From Burkholderiaceae bacterium (lineage in GTDB: Bacteria; Pseudomonadota; Gammaproteobacteria; Burkholderiales; Burkholderiaceae): a DNA stretch of 8,461 nt. The translations under genes and the position numbers were made by a program. Where the stretch lies: the NCBI GenBank assembly GCA_030151165.1, contig JASLEM010000018.1, positions 1 through 8,461 on the forward strand, read 5' to 3'. The notes beneath the pieces are model-generated. The model saw only the letters and a list, made by a program, of their open reading frames with translations. It searched no databases and was not told the origin of the DNA. Positions 1 through 5,331 of this stretch are shown here, piece after piece. Every line of letters starts with the position of its first letter. The stretch's first letter is position 1.

Positions 1-243
1 GCCGTAGCCGAGGTACTGGCGCGAGACGGACACGACGAGCCGCAGGTGGGACATCACGAGCGCGCTGGCGGCCGTGAGGTCGTCCTCGTCGCGCAGCTTG
101 GTGGCCAGGCGCGTCTCTTCCTCCTGCGACAGCAGGGGCAGCCGGTTGATGGCCGAGATGTAGGCGTCGAGGTTGCCCAGCGGGGGAACCAGACTCCAGG
201 GATCACGGACTGAGAGAGCAGTGGTGGCTTGAGTGGTGGTCAT
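1..243 (-). CDS. rpoH: RNA polymerase heat-shock sigma factor RpoH (sigma-32), N-terminal 81 residues, runs off the left edge
   Basis: The complement of 243 down to 1 is open throughout and starts with ATG. It reads MTTTQATTALSV, then LGNLDAYISAINRLPLLSQ (residues 22-40), EEETRLATKLRDEDDL (41-56) and SHLRLVVSVSRQYLGYG (65-81). This matches the start of sigma-32 proteins: the GNLD-Y opening of region 1.2, the L(S/T)-EEE segment, and the SHLR-VV-A/S-R-Y-GYG beginning of region 2, which contacts core polymerase. RpoH directs polymerase to heat-shock promoters for chaperones and proteases. The rest of the gene, including the promoter-binding regions 2.4 and 4, lies outside the window. No other in-frame ATG, GTG or TTG lies nearby, so the ATG at 243 is chosen even though its ribosome binding site is weak (AGACAAAG only). 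A CIRCE element sits upstream, so HrcA control is likely. Identification is firm from motif order; only the rest of the gene is unseen. Confidence 0.93.
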   Translation of the reverse strand, partial: MTTTQATTALSVRDPWSLVPPLGNLDAYISAINRLPLLSQEEETRLATKLRDEDDLTAASALVMSHLRLVVSVSRQYLGYG

Positions 244-254
244 GTGCTTTGTCT

Positions 255-269
255 GATCGGATTCCGATC
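255..269. repeat. 15-bp perfect palindrome in the probable rpoH leader
   Basis: GATCGGA (255-261) and TCCGATC (263-269) are perfect inverted repeats around one central base. The element lies 11 bp before the rpoH ATG and downstream of the putative rpoH promoter. As RNA it could form a 6-bp stem with a 3-base loop just upstream of the start codon. It might be a protein operator, a small translation-control hairpin, or chance. The structure is seen directly; the function is not known. Confidence 0.55.
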
Positions 270-283
270 GTTCGGTTCCACGA

Positions 284-313
284 ATATTAGCACTCTCGTT
301 CGCCGAGTGCTGA
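284..313 (-). promoter_or_regulatory. Possible rpoH promoter (sigma-70 type) embedded in the CIRCE element
   Basis: On the minus strand a -10-like hexamer TAATAT (284-289) follows an 18-bp spacer from a weak -35-like TCAGCA (308-313). The -10 matches consensus at 4 of 6 positions and the -35 at 3 of 6. Transcription would start near 277 and give a leader of about 33 nt. The placement is attractive mainly because the CIRCE operator would then cover the promoter, as expected for repression by HrcA. The hexamers alone are weak evidence. Confidence 0.35.
287..313. promoter_or_regulatory. CIRCE element (HrcA repressor operator) upstream of rpoH
   Basis: The left arm TTAGCACTC (287-295), a 9-bp spacer (296-304) and the right arm GAGTGCTGA (305-313) match the CIRCE consensus TTAGCACTC-N9-GAGTGCTAA with one mismatch (position 312, G for A) and exact spacing. 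CIRCE binds the heat-labile repressor HrcA, best known in front of groESL and dnaK. Here it lies 44 bp before the rpoH start codon and about 270 bp from the first kdp gene, so rpoH is the likely target. This would put the heat-shock sigma factor under the second heat-shock regulator. Confidence 0.92.
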
Positions 314-390
314 TGTCGTCGGATGGCCGCGTTGACCGGTGTGGATGACGATATTTCGGGTTCTTTGCAAATAGTGTTCACTCACATACA

Positions 391-408
391 AGCAATTCTC
401 GAGCAATT
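391..408. repeat. Tandem AGCAATT direct repeat with 11-bp period
   Basis: AGCAATT occurs at 391-397 and again at 402-408, separated by 4 bases, so the copies start 11 bp apart. An 11-bp step places both on the same face of the helix, the arrangement used by many OmpR/PhoB-family regulators. It lies roughly midway between the two divergent genes. The repeat is seen directly; a regulatory role is inference. Confidence 0.45.
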
Positions 409-494
409 GCGTATCGAGCGTTACAAAAAACTTTGAGCATCGAAGCCGCGGAAAAGTTCACTCCACGGCAGATCGGCTCGCCGCTCGGCCTTGG

Positions 495-511
495 TTTACG
501 CGATCTTTATC
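495..511 (+). promoter_or_regulatory. Candidate KdpE-binding site (tandem TTTA-type repeat)
   Basis: TTTACG (495-500), 5 bases, then TTTATC (506-511) form a direct repeat with 11-bp period, and a further TTTATC follows at 526-531. The E. coli KdpE operator is a T-rich direct repeat of the form TTTATA-N5-TTTACA just upstream of the kdpF -35 region. The half-site character, spacing and position relative to the proposed promoter all agree. This is motif likeness only; KdpE consensus in this lineage is not known to me. Confidence 0.5.
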
Positions 512-529
512 CCCCGCCCCGGCGTTTTA

Positions 530-559
530 TCGACGTCTTGATGCCCCGTTTCCTACGAT
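530..559 (+). promoter_or_regulatory. Possible kdp operon promoter
   Basis: A -35-like TCGACG (530-535) and a -10-like TACGAT (554-559) are separated by 18 bp; each matches the sigma-70 consensus at 4 of 6 positions. Transcription would begin near 566, about 19 nt before the first start codon. The weakness of both hexamers fits a promoter that needs an activator such as KdpE, whose candidate site lies immediately upstream and whose third TTTATC copy overlaps the -35. Other placements are possible. Confidence 0.35.
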
Positions 560-574
560 GCCTCCATCCCTTTT

Positions 575-580
575 GGAGAG
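575..580 (+). promoter_or_regulatory. Ribosome binding site for the micro-ORF at 585
   Basis: GGAGAG lies 4 bases before the ATG at 585. It is a strong Shine-Dalgarno sequence in an otherwise non-coding leader and is the main reason for accepting the 31-codon gene that follows. Confidence 0.75.
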
Positions 581-584
581 TCGG

Positions 585-680
585 ATGGACTTCATCTACA
601 TCGCGCTCGGCGCGGTTTTCTGGGCCCTGATCGCGGCGATGGCCCGCGGCTGCGAAGCGTTGCGGGGGCGTCGGTCATGA
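585..680 (+). CDS. Small membrane protein of unknown function, first gene of the kdp operon (31 aa)
   Basis: The reading frame begins at ATG 585 behind a strong ribosome binding site and reads [19 protein letters not shown] (residues 1-19), then [12 protein letters not shown]. Residues 3-19 form one hydrophobic segment and the tail is rich in arginine, which by the positive-inside rule suggests a single-pass peptide with its C-terminus in the cytoplasm. Its stop codon overlaps the kdpF start (ATGA, 677-680), so the two peptides are probably translationally coupled. It is not KdpF itself, which follows with its own typical sequence. From memory, similar short membrane ORFs are found just upstream of kdpF in other bacteria, sometimes labelled as potassium-transport ATPase components, but I know of no tested function. 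A helper of KdpFABC assembly or of KdpD is conceivable. It could also be mainly a leader that sets kdpF translation. Confidence 0.75.
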   Translation: MDFIYIALGAVFWALIAAMARGCEALRGRRS

Positions 681-769
681 GCGGGTTGACGATCGTCTCG
701 GCCATCGCCGCCGTCGGGCTGCTGGTCTATCTCGTCGCGGCGCTGCTGCGGCCGGAGAGCTTCTCGTGA
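677..769 (+). CDS. kdpF: Potassium-transporting ATPase small subunit KdpF (30 aa)
   Basis: The peptide reads [20 protein letters not shown], then [10 protein letters not shown]. This is the usual KdpF form: one membrane helix (about residues 5-24) ending in the signature (A/V)LL-RPE-F. KdpF is a roughly 30-residue peptide that sits at the KdpA-KdpB interface in the inner membrane and stabilises the complex. The ATG at 677 lies inside the stop of the preceding micro-ORF, and the kdpF stop overlaps the kdpA start (GTGA, 766-769), so translation of all three is likely coupled. A G-rich stretch (664-668) is the only ribosome-binding-like sequence ahead of it. The identification rests on the RPE-F tail, the size and the position directly before kdpA. 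Confidence 0.92.
   Translation: MSGLTIVSAIAAVGLLVYLVAALLRPESFS
754..759 (+). promoter_or_regulatory. Ribosome binding site deciding the GTG start of kdpA
   Basis: GGAGAG within the last codons of kdpF lies 6 bases before GTG 766. It supports the GTG start that overlaps the kdpF stop rather than a later ATG inside kdpA. Confidence 0.7.
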
Positions 770-2553
770 GCGCCGGCGCCTGGGGCCTGCTGGCCGCCTT
801 CCTCGCGGTGCTGCTGGGCCTGGCCTGGCCGCTCGGCCGCTTCATCGCCACGCTGATGGAGGCGCCCGCGGGGCGGTCCCGCGTCGGGGCGGCGTTCTAC
901 CGGCTGTGCGGCGTCAAGGCCGACGAGCCGATGGGCTGGCTGCCCTACGCGCTCGCGCTGGTGCTGTTCAACGCCATCGGCGCGCTCGCCGCGTACGCGA
1001 TCCAGCGCACGCAGGCCTGGCTGCCGCTGAACCCGCAGCACTTCGCCAACGTCTCGCCGGATTCGGCGTTCGACACCGCGCTGAGCTTCGTCTCCAACAC
1101 CGACTGGCAGGACTACGCCGGCGAGTCGACGATGAGCCATCTCACGCAGATGCTCGCGCTCGCGGTGCAGAACTTCTTCTCGGCCGCCACCGGCATCGCG
1201 GTCGCGATCGCGCTGATCCGCGGCTTCGCGCGCCACAGCGCGAAGAGCCTCGGCAACGCGTGGGTCGACCTGACGCGCATCGTCGTCGGCCTGCTGCTGC
1301 CGCTGTCGATCTTGTTCGCCGTGTTCCTCGCGAGCCAGGGCGTGGTGCAGAACTTCGCGCCGTTCCGGTCGGTCGCGACCCTGGAGCAGACGCCGTACGA
1401 CGCGCCCGTGCTCGACGCCGCCGGCCAGCCCGTGAAGGACGCCAAGGGCAACGCGGTGACCACGAAGGCGGTCGCGAAGACCCAGACCCTGCCGATGGGC
1501 CCGGTCGCGTCGCAGGAAGCCATCAAGATGCTGGGCACCAACGGCGGCGGCGTGTTCAACGCGAACTCGGCGCATCCGTACGAAAACCCGACCGCGCTGA
1601 CGAACTTCCTGCAGATGCTGGCGATCTTCCTGATCCCGGCCGCGCTGTGCTTCACCTTCGGCCACCTGACGAAGGACATGCGCCAGGGCTGGACGATCCT
1701 CGGCGCGATGACCGCGCTGTTCCTCGCCGGCGCGATCGCCGCGATGGCGTTCGAGCAGCAGGGCAACCCGCAGCTCGCGGCGCTCGGCGTCGACCAGCAC
1801 GCGAGCCTGCTGCAGGCCGGCGGCAACATGGAAGGCAAGGAGACGCGCTTCGGCATCGCGGCGTCGGGCCTGTTCGCGGCGGTGACGACCGCGGCCTCGT
1901 GCGGCGCCGTCAACGCGATGCACGACTCGTTCACGCCGCTCGGCGGGCTCGTGCCGCTGGTCAACATGCAGCTCGGCGAGGTCGTCTTCGGCGGCGTCGG
2001 CTCGGGGCTGTACGGCATGCTCGTCTTCGCGATCCTCGCCGTCTTCATCGCCGGCCTGATGATCGGCCGCACGCCGGAGTATCTCGGCAAGAAGATCGAG
2101 GCGTACGAGATGAAGATGAGCTCGATCGCCATCCTCGTGACGCCGCTGCTCGTGCTGCTCGGCACCGCGGTCGCGGTGCTGGCCGATGCCGGCAAGGCCG
2201 CGATCGCCAACCCCGGCGCGCACGGCTTCTCGGAACTGTTGTACGCGCTGACCTCGGCCGCCAACAACAACGGCAGCGCCTTCGCGGGCGTCTCGGTCAA
2301 CACGCCGTTCTGGAACGTGCTGCTCGCGGTCGCGATGTGGTTCGGCCGCTTCGCCGTGATCGTGCCGGTGCTCGCGATGGCCGGCTCGCTCGCCGGCAAG
2401 AAGAAGCTGAGCCCCGGCGCCGGGACGATGCCCAGCCACGGGCCGCTGTTCGCGTCGCTGCTGGTCGGCGTCGTGCTGCTCGTCGGCCTGCTGAACTACG
2501 TGCCCGCGCTCGCGCTGGGCCCGGTCATCGAGCACCTCCAGCTCTGGAACTGA
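766..2553 (+). CDS. kdpA: Potassium-transporting ATPase subunit KdpA (595 aa)
   Basis: KdpA is the potassium-selective subunit of KdpFABC in the inner membrane, related to Trk/Ktr channels, with four repeated pore-loop units. All four filter segments are visible: SFVSNTDWQ (residues 107-115), LGTNGGG (256-262), TTAASCG (374-380) and SAANNNGSA (497-505). Strongly conserved stretches such as [18 protein letters not shown] and [15 protein letters not shown] (430-444) agree with the E. coli protein almost residue for residue. It is about 38 residues longer than the E. coli protein (557), mostly because of a hydrophilic insertion at about 206-241 in the periplasmic loop before filter 2. The first filter has SNTDW where E. 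coli has TNTNW. The GTG start at 766 overlaps the kdpF stop and has a good ribosome binding site. kdpB begins 2 bp after its stop. Identification is certain. Confidence 0.98.
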   Translation: MSAGAWGLLAAFLAVLLGLAWPLGRFIATLMEAPAGRSRVGAAFYRLCGVKADEPMGWLPYALALVLFNAIGALAAYAIQRTQAWLPLNPQHFANVSPDSAFDTALSFVSNTDWQDYAGESTMSHLTQMLALAVQNFFSAATGIAVAIALIRGFARHSAKSLGNAWVDLTRIVVGLLLPLSILFAVFLASQGVVQNFAPFRSVATLEQTPYDAPVLDAAGQPVKDAKGNAVTTKAVAKTQTLPMGPVASQEAIKMLGTNGGGVFNANSAHPYENPTALTNFLQMLAIFLIPAALCFTFGHLTKDMRQGWTILGAMTALFLAGAIAAMAFEQQGNPQLAALGVDQHASLLQAGGNMEGKETRFGIAASGLFAAVTTAASCGAVNAMHDSFTPLGGLVPLVNMQLGEVVFGGVGSGLYGMLVFAILAVFIAGLMIGRTPEYLGKKIEAYEMKMSSIAILVTPLLVLLGTAVAVLADAGKAAIANPGAHGFSELLYALTSAANNNGSAFAGVSVNTPFWNVLLAVAMWFGRFAVIVPVLAMAGSLAGKKKLSPGAGTMPSHGPLFASLLVGVVLLVGLLNYVPALALGPVIEHLQLWN

Positions 2554-2555
2554 AC

Positions 2556-4667
2556 ATGACAAGACAGAAGACTTTTGCCTGGCTCGACCAGTCGCTGCTG
2601 AAGGCCGCGGTCGCCGACGCCTTCCGCAAGCTCGACCCGCGCGTCCAGTGGCGCAACCCGGTGATGTTCGTCGTCTACGTCGGCAGCGTCATCACGACCC
2701 TGCTGTGGATCGACGCGCTCCGCGGCCACGGCGAGGCGCCGACGGGCTTCATCCTGGCCATCGCGCTGTGGCTGTGGTTCACGGTGCTGTTCGCCAACTT
2801 CGCCGAGGCGATGGCCGAGGGGCGCAGCAAGGCGCAGGCGGCGTCGCTGCGCAACCTCAAGCAGCAGACCTGGGCGAAGAAGCTCGAGCAGCCGGCCGTC
2901 TCGCCCGAGCGCGGCGGCAAGTGGTTCCCGATCGAGGCGTCGAACCTGCGCAAGGGCGACGTGGTCTACGTGATCGCAGACGACGTCGTCCCCGCGGACG
3001 GCGAGGTGATCGAAGGCGTCGCGACCGTCGACGAAAGCGCGATCACCGGTGAATCGGCGCCGGTCGTGCGCGAGGGCGGCGGCGACTTCTCGGCCGTCAC
3101 CGGCGGCACGCGCGTGCTGTCGGACTGGATCGTGGTGCGCGTCACGGTGAACCCGGGCGAGACCTTCGTCGATCGCATGATCGCGATGGTCGAGAACGCG
3201 AAACGCCAGAAGACGCCCAACGAGATCGCGCTGACGATCCTGCTGGTCGCGCTCACGATCGTGTTCCTCGGCGTCACCGTCACGCTGCTGCCGTTCTCGA
3301 TCTTCGGCGCCGACCTCGCGCGCTCCGCGGGCGTCGCGGGCGCGATGCCGGTGAGCGTCACGACGCTGATCGCGCTGCTGGTCTGCCTGATCCCGACGAC
3401 GATCGCGGGCCTGCTGTCGGCGATCGGCGTGGCCGGCATGAGCCGCATGATGCAGGCCAACGTGATCGCCACCTCGGGCCGCGCGGTGGAGGCGGCGGGC
3501 GACGTCGACGTGCTGCTGCTGGACAAGACCGGCACCATCACGCTCGGCAACCGCCAGGCCGCGTCCTTCGTCGGCGCGCCGGGCGTCGGCGAGCGCGAGC
3601 TGGCCGAGGCTGCGCAGCTCGCGTCGCTGGCCGACGAGACGCCGGAAGGGCGCAGCATCGTCGCGCTCGCGAAGCAGAAGTTCGGCTTCACCGGCGATGC
3701 GACCTCGTTGAAGGCCGAGTTCATCGCGTTCACGGCGCAGACGCGCATGAGCGGCGTCGACCTGCCCGTCAACGACGGACTCTCGCGCCGCGTGATCCGC
3801 AAGGGCGCGTCGGACGCGATCCGCCGGCACGTCGAGTCGCTCGGCGGCAGCTTCCCGCCGGCGCTGGTCGCCGCGATCGAAGCCATCGCGCGGCGCGGCA
3901 GCACACCCCTGGCCGTATCCGACGGCGCGCGCGCGCTGGGCGTCGTCGAGCTGAAGGACATCGTCAAGCCCGGCATCAAGGAGCGCTTCGCCGAGCTGCG
4001 CCGCATGGGCATCCGCACGGTGATGGTGACCGGCGACAACCCGTTGACCGCGACCGCGATCGCGGCCGAGGCCGGCGTCGACGACTTCCTCGCCGAGGCC
4101 ACGCCCGAGCAGAAGCTCGCGCTGATCCGCGAATACCAGGCCGAAGGTCGGCTCGTCGCGATGACCGGCGACGGCACCAACGACGCCCCGGCGCTCGCGC
4201 AGGCCGACGTCGCCGTCGCGATGAACACCGGCACGCAGGCCGCGAAGGAAGCCTGCAACATGGTCGACCTCGACTCGAACCCGACCAAGCTGATCGAGAT
4301 CGTCGAGACCGGCAAGCAGATGCTGATGACGCGCGGCTCGCTGACGACGTTCTCGATCGCCAACGATGTCGCCAAGTACTTCGCGATCATCCCGGCCGCG
4401 TTCGTCACGACCTACCCGCAGCTCGCCGCGCTCAACGTGATGGGGCTCGCGAGCCCGTCGTCGGCGATCCTGTCGGCGGTGATCTTCAACGCGCTGGTCA
4501 TCGTGTTCCTGATCCCGCTCGCGCTGAAGGGCGTGCGCTACCGCGCGATCGGCGCGGCCGCGCTGCTGCGGCGCAACCTCGGGATCTACGGCGTCGGCGG
4601 CGTGATCGTGCCGTTCATCGGCATCAAGCTGATCGACCTCGTGCTGGTCGCGACGCATCTCGCCTGA
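2556..4667 (+). CDS. kdpB: Potassium-transporting P-type ATPase catalytic subunit KdpB (703 aa)
   Basis: KdpB hydrolyses ATP to drive potassium uptake through KdpA. In order: N-terminal membrane helices (about 36-52 and 64-80), actuator domain with TGES (164-167), helices around 224-243 and 266-285 with the IPTT motif of TM4 (279-282), phosphorylation motif DKTGT (323-327, catalytic Asp323), nucleotide-binding domain with [10 protein letters not shown] (360-369) and KGAS (416-419), TGDNP (492-496) and TGDGTNDAP (537-545), then a C-terminal membrane domain. NDVAK (603-607) contains the Asp and Lys of TM5 that are implicated in coupling in E. coli. Ser167 corresponds to E. coli Ser162, whose phosphorylation inhibits the pump. 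The frame is open far upstream within kdpA, but only ATG 2556 gives a family-like N-terminus; a weak TGGAA at 2545-2549 precedes it. Length is slightly above the 682 residues of E. coli. No broken motif is seen. Confidence 0.98.
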   Translation: MTRQKTFAWLDQSLLKAAVADAFRKLDPRVQWRNPVMFVVYVGSVITTLLWIDALRGHGEAPTGFILAIALWLWFTVLFANFAEAMAEGRSKAQAASLRNLKQQTWAKKLEQPAVSPERGGKWFPIEASNLRKGDVVYVIADDVVPADGEVIEGVATVDESAITGESAPVVREGGGDFSAVTGGTRVLSDWIVVRVTVNPGETFVDRMIAMVENAKRQKTPNEIALTILLVALTIVFLGVTVTLLPFSIFGADLARSAGVAGAMPVSVTTLIALLVCLIPTTIAGLLSAIGVAGMSRMMQANVIATSGRAVEAAGDVDVLLLDKTGTITLGNRQAASFVGAPGVGERELAEAAQLASLADETPEGRSIVALAKQKFGFTGDATSLKAEFIAFTAQTRMSGVDLPVNDGLSRRVIRKGASDAIRRHVESLGGSFPPALVAAIEAIARRGSTPLAVSDGARALGVVELKDIVKPGIKERFAELRRMGIRTVMVTGDNPLTATAIAAEAGVDDFLAEATPEQKLALIREYQAEGRLVAMTGDGTNDAPALAQADVAVAMNTGTQAAKEACNMVDLDSNPTKLIEIVETGKQMLMTRGSLTTFSIANDVAKYFAIIPAAFVTTYPQLAALNVMGLASPSSAILSAVIFNALVIVFLIPLALKGVRYRAIGAAALLRRNLGIYGVGGVIVPFIGIKLIDLVLVATHLA

Positions 4668-4703
4668 CCCGGCTGACCTCTCATTGCATCGGACAACGAC
4701 ATC

Positions 4704-5285
4704 ATGAAGACCCTCCTCCGCCCCGCGCTCAGCGTGTTCGTCGCGCTGACGCTGCTCACCGGCCTCGCGTACCCGCTGCTCGTGACCGGCATCGCGCAGC
4801 TCGCGTTCGCCGACGCCGCGAACGGCAGCGTCGTCACGCGCCACGGCGTGGCCGTCGGCTCGTCGCTGATCGGCCAGAGCTTCCAGGACAACGGCCATTT
4901 CTGGAGCCGCCCGTCGGCCACGTCGCCGATGCCCGACAACGGCGACGCGTCGTCGGGCTCCAACCTCGGCCCGACGAACCCGGCGCTGGTGGACGCCGTC
5001 AAGGCGCGCGTCGCCGCGCTGCGCGCCGCCGATCCGGGCAACGCGCAGCCGGTGCCGGTCGACCTCGTCACCGCGTCGGCCAGCGGGCTCGACCCCCACA
5101 TCAGCGTCGCCGCCGCGCGTTACCAGGCGGCGCGCGTGGCGCGCGCGAAGGGCCTGCCGCTGGCGCAGGTCGAGGCGCTGGTCGACCGCCACACCGAAGG
5201 CGCGCTGGGCGGCTGGCTCGGCGAGGCGCGCGTGAACGTGCTGCTGCTGAACCTCGACCTCGACGCGCTCGTGGCCCACGGATGA
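4704..5285 (+). CDS. kdpC: Potassium-transporting ATPase subunit KdpC (193 aa)
   Basis: KdpC is a single-pass inner-membrane subunit with a periplasmic domain placed above KdpA near the potassium entrance; it raises the apparent affinity of the complex, though its exact role is unsettled. One N-terminal membrane helix (about residues 7-30) is followed by family signatures: HFWSRPSA (65-72), ASSGSNLGPTNP (82-93), PVDLVTASASGLDPHIS (118-134), YQAARVARAKGL (140-151) and LGEARVNVLLLNLDLD (172-187). Length agrees with the usual 190 or so. It starts 36 bp after the kdpB stop, and no strong ribosome binding site precedes the ATG, so reinitiation from kdpB or a lower translation rate is possible. No in-frame alternative start gives a better N-terminus. 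Identification is firm. Confidence 0.97.
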   Translation: MKTLLRPALSVFVALTLLTGLAYPLLVTGIAQLAFADAANGSVVTRHGVAVGSSLIGQSFQDNGHFWSRPSATSPMPDNGDASSGSNLGPTNPALVDAVKARVAALRAADPGNAQPVPVDLVTASASGLDPHISVAAARYQAARVARAKGLPLAQVEALVDRHTEGALGGWLGEARVNVLLLNLDLDALVAHG

Positions 5286-5331
5286 CATTGCGCACCCCTG
5301 GGCGGCGCGGCCCCGATACAGTGGCGTCCAC
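5286..5331 (+). other. Gap of 46 bp between kdpC and kdpD
   Basis: This is the longest gap inside the operon. It has no clear Shine-Dalgarno sequence before kdpD and no T-run that would make an intrinsic terminator. A short GGGC/GCCC inverted pair (within 5300-5315) could form a small hairpin but is weak in such G+C-rich DNA. It may lower kdpD expression relative to the pump genes; I see no promoter. Confidence 0.4.

Larger units (their letters stand above)
244..584. other. Divergent intergenic regulatory region between rpoH and the kdp operon
   Basis: This 341-bp gap has no convincing gene and is clearly richer in A+T than the coding DNA around it, with short A and T runs near 361-370 and 424-434. 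It holds, from left to right: a 15-bp palindrome (255-269), a CIRCE element (287-313) overlapping a possible rpoH promoter, a tandem AGCAATT repeat (391-397 and 402-408), a tandem TTTA repeat that looks like a KdpE site (495-511), and a weak kdp promoter (530-559) ending in a good ribosome binding site (575-580). The stretch 314-390 shows nothing that I can assign. Confidence 0.8.

Noticed and set aside
252..278. Sigma-E-like promoter for rpoH on the minus strand (GAACCG, 16-bp spacer, TCAGA)
   Set aside because: The spacing fits sigma-E and E. coli rpoH has a sigma-E promoter, but transcription would begin only 2-3 bases before the ATG and the -35 lacks the TT of GAACTT. It also overlaps the palindrome, which creates part of the match. 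Mapping the 5' end would decide.
398..403. CTCGAG palindrome between the two AGCAATT copies
   Set aside because: A 6-bp palindrome is expected by chance in sequence of this length and composition.
433..630. A 65-codon plus-strand frame starting at TTG in the intergenic region
   Set aside because: It has a TTG start, no ribosome binding site, a composition unlike a protein (Pro/Arg-rich), and it runs through the kdp promoter, the ribosome binding site and the micro-ORF in a different frame.
585..680. Calling the 31-codon micro-ORF kdpF
   Set aside because: The next peptide (677-769) has the real KdpF signature LL-RPE-F and directly overlaps kdpA, so the first peptide is a separate product.
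906..2555. Upstream extension of the kdpB frame through kdpA, giving an apparent 1253-residue protein
   Set aside because: The extension is Arg-rich shadow sequence; family homology begins exactly at the ATG at 2556.
727..2562. A 611-codon open frame antisense to kdpA
   Set aside because: It has the same Arg/His/Gln/Glu-rich shadow composition and no domain, and kdpA is certain on the plus strand.
5300..5315. Possible hairpin or terminator between kdpC and kdpD
   Set aside because: Only a 4-bp GGGC/GCCC pairing with no T-run; in DNA this rich in G+C such pairings are common.
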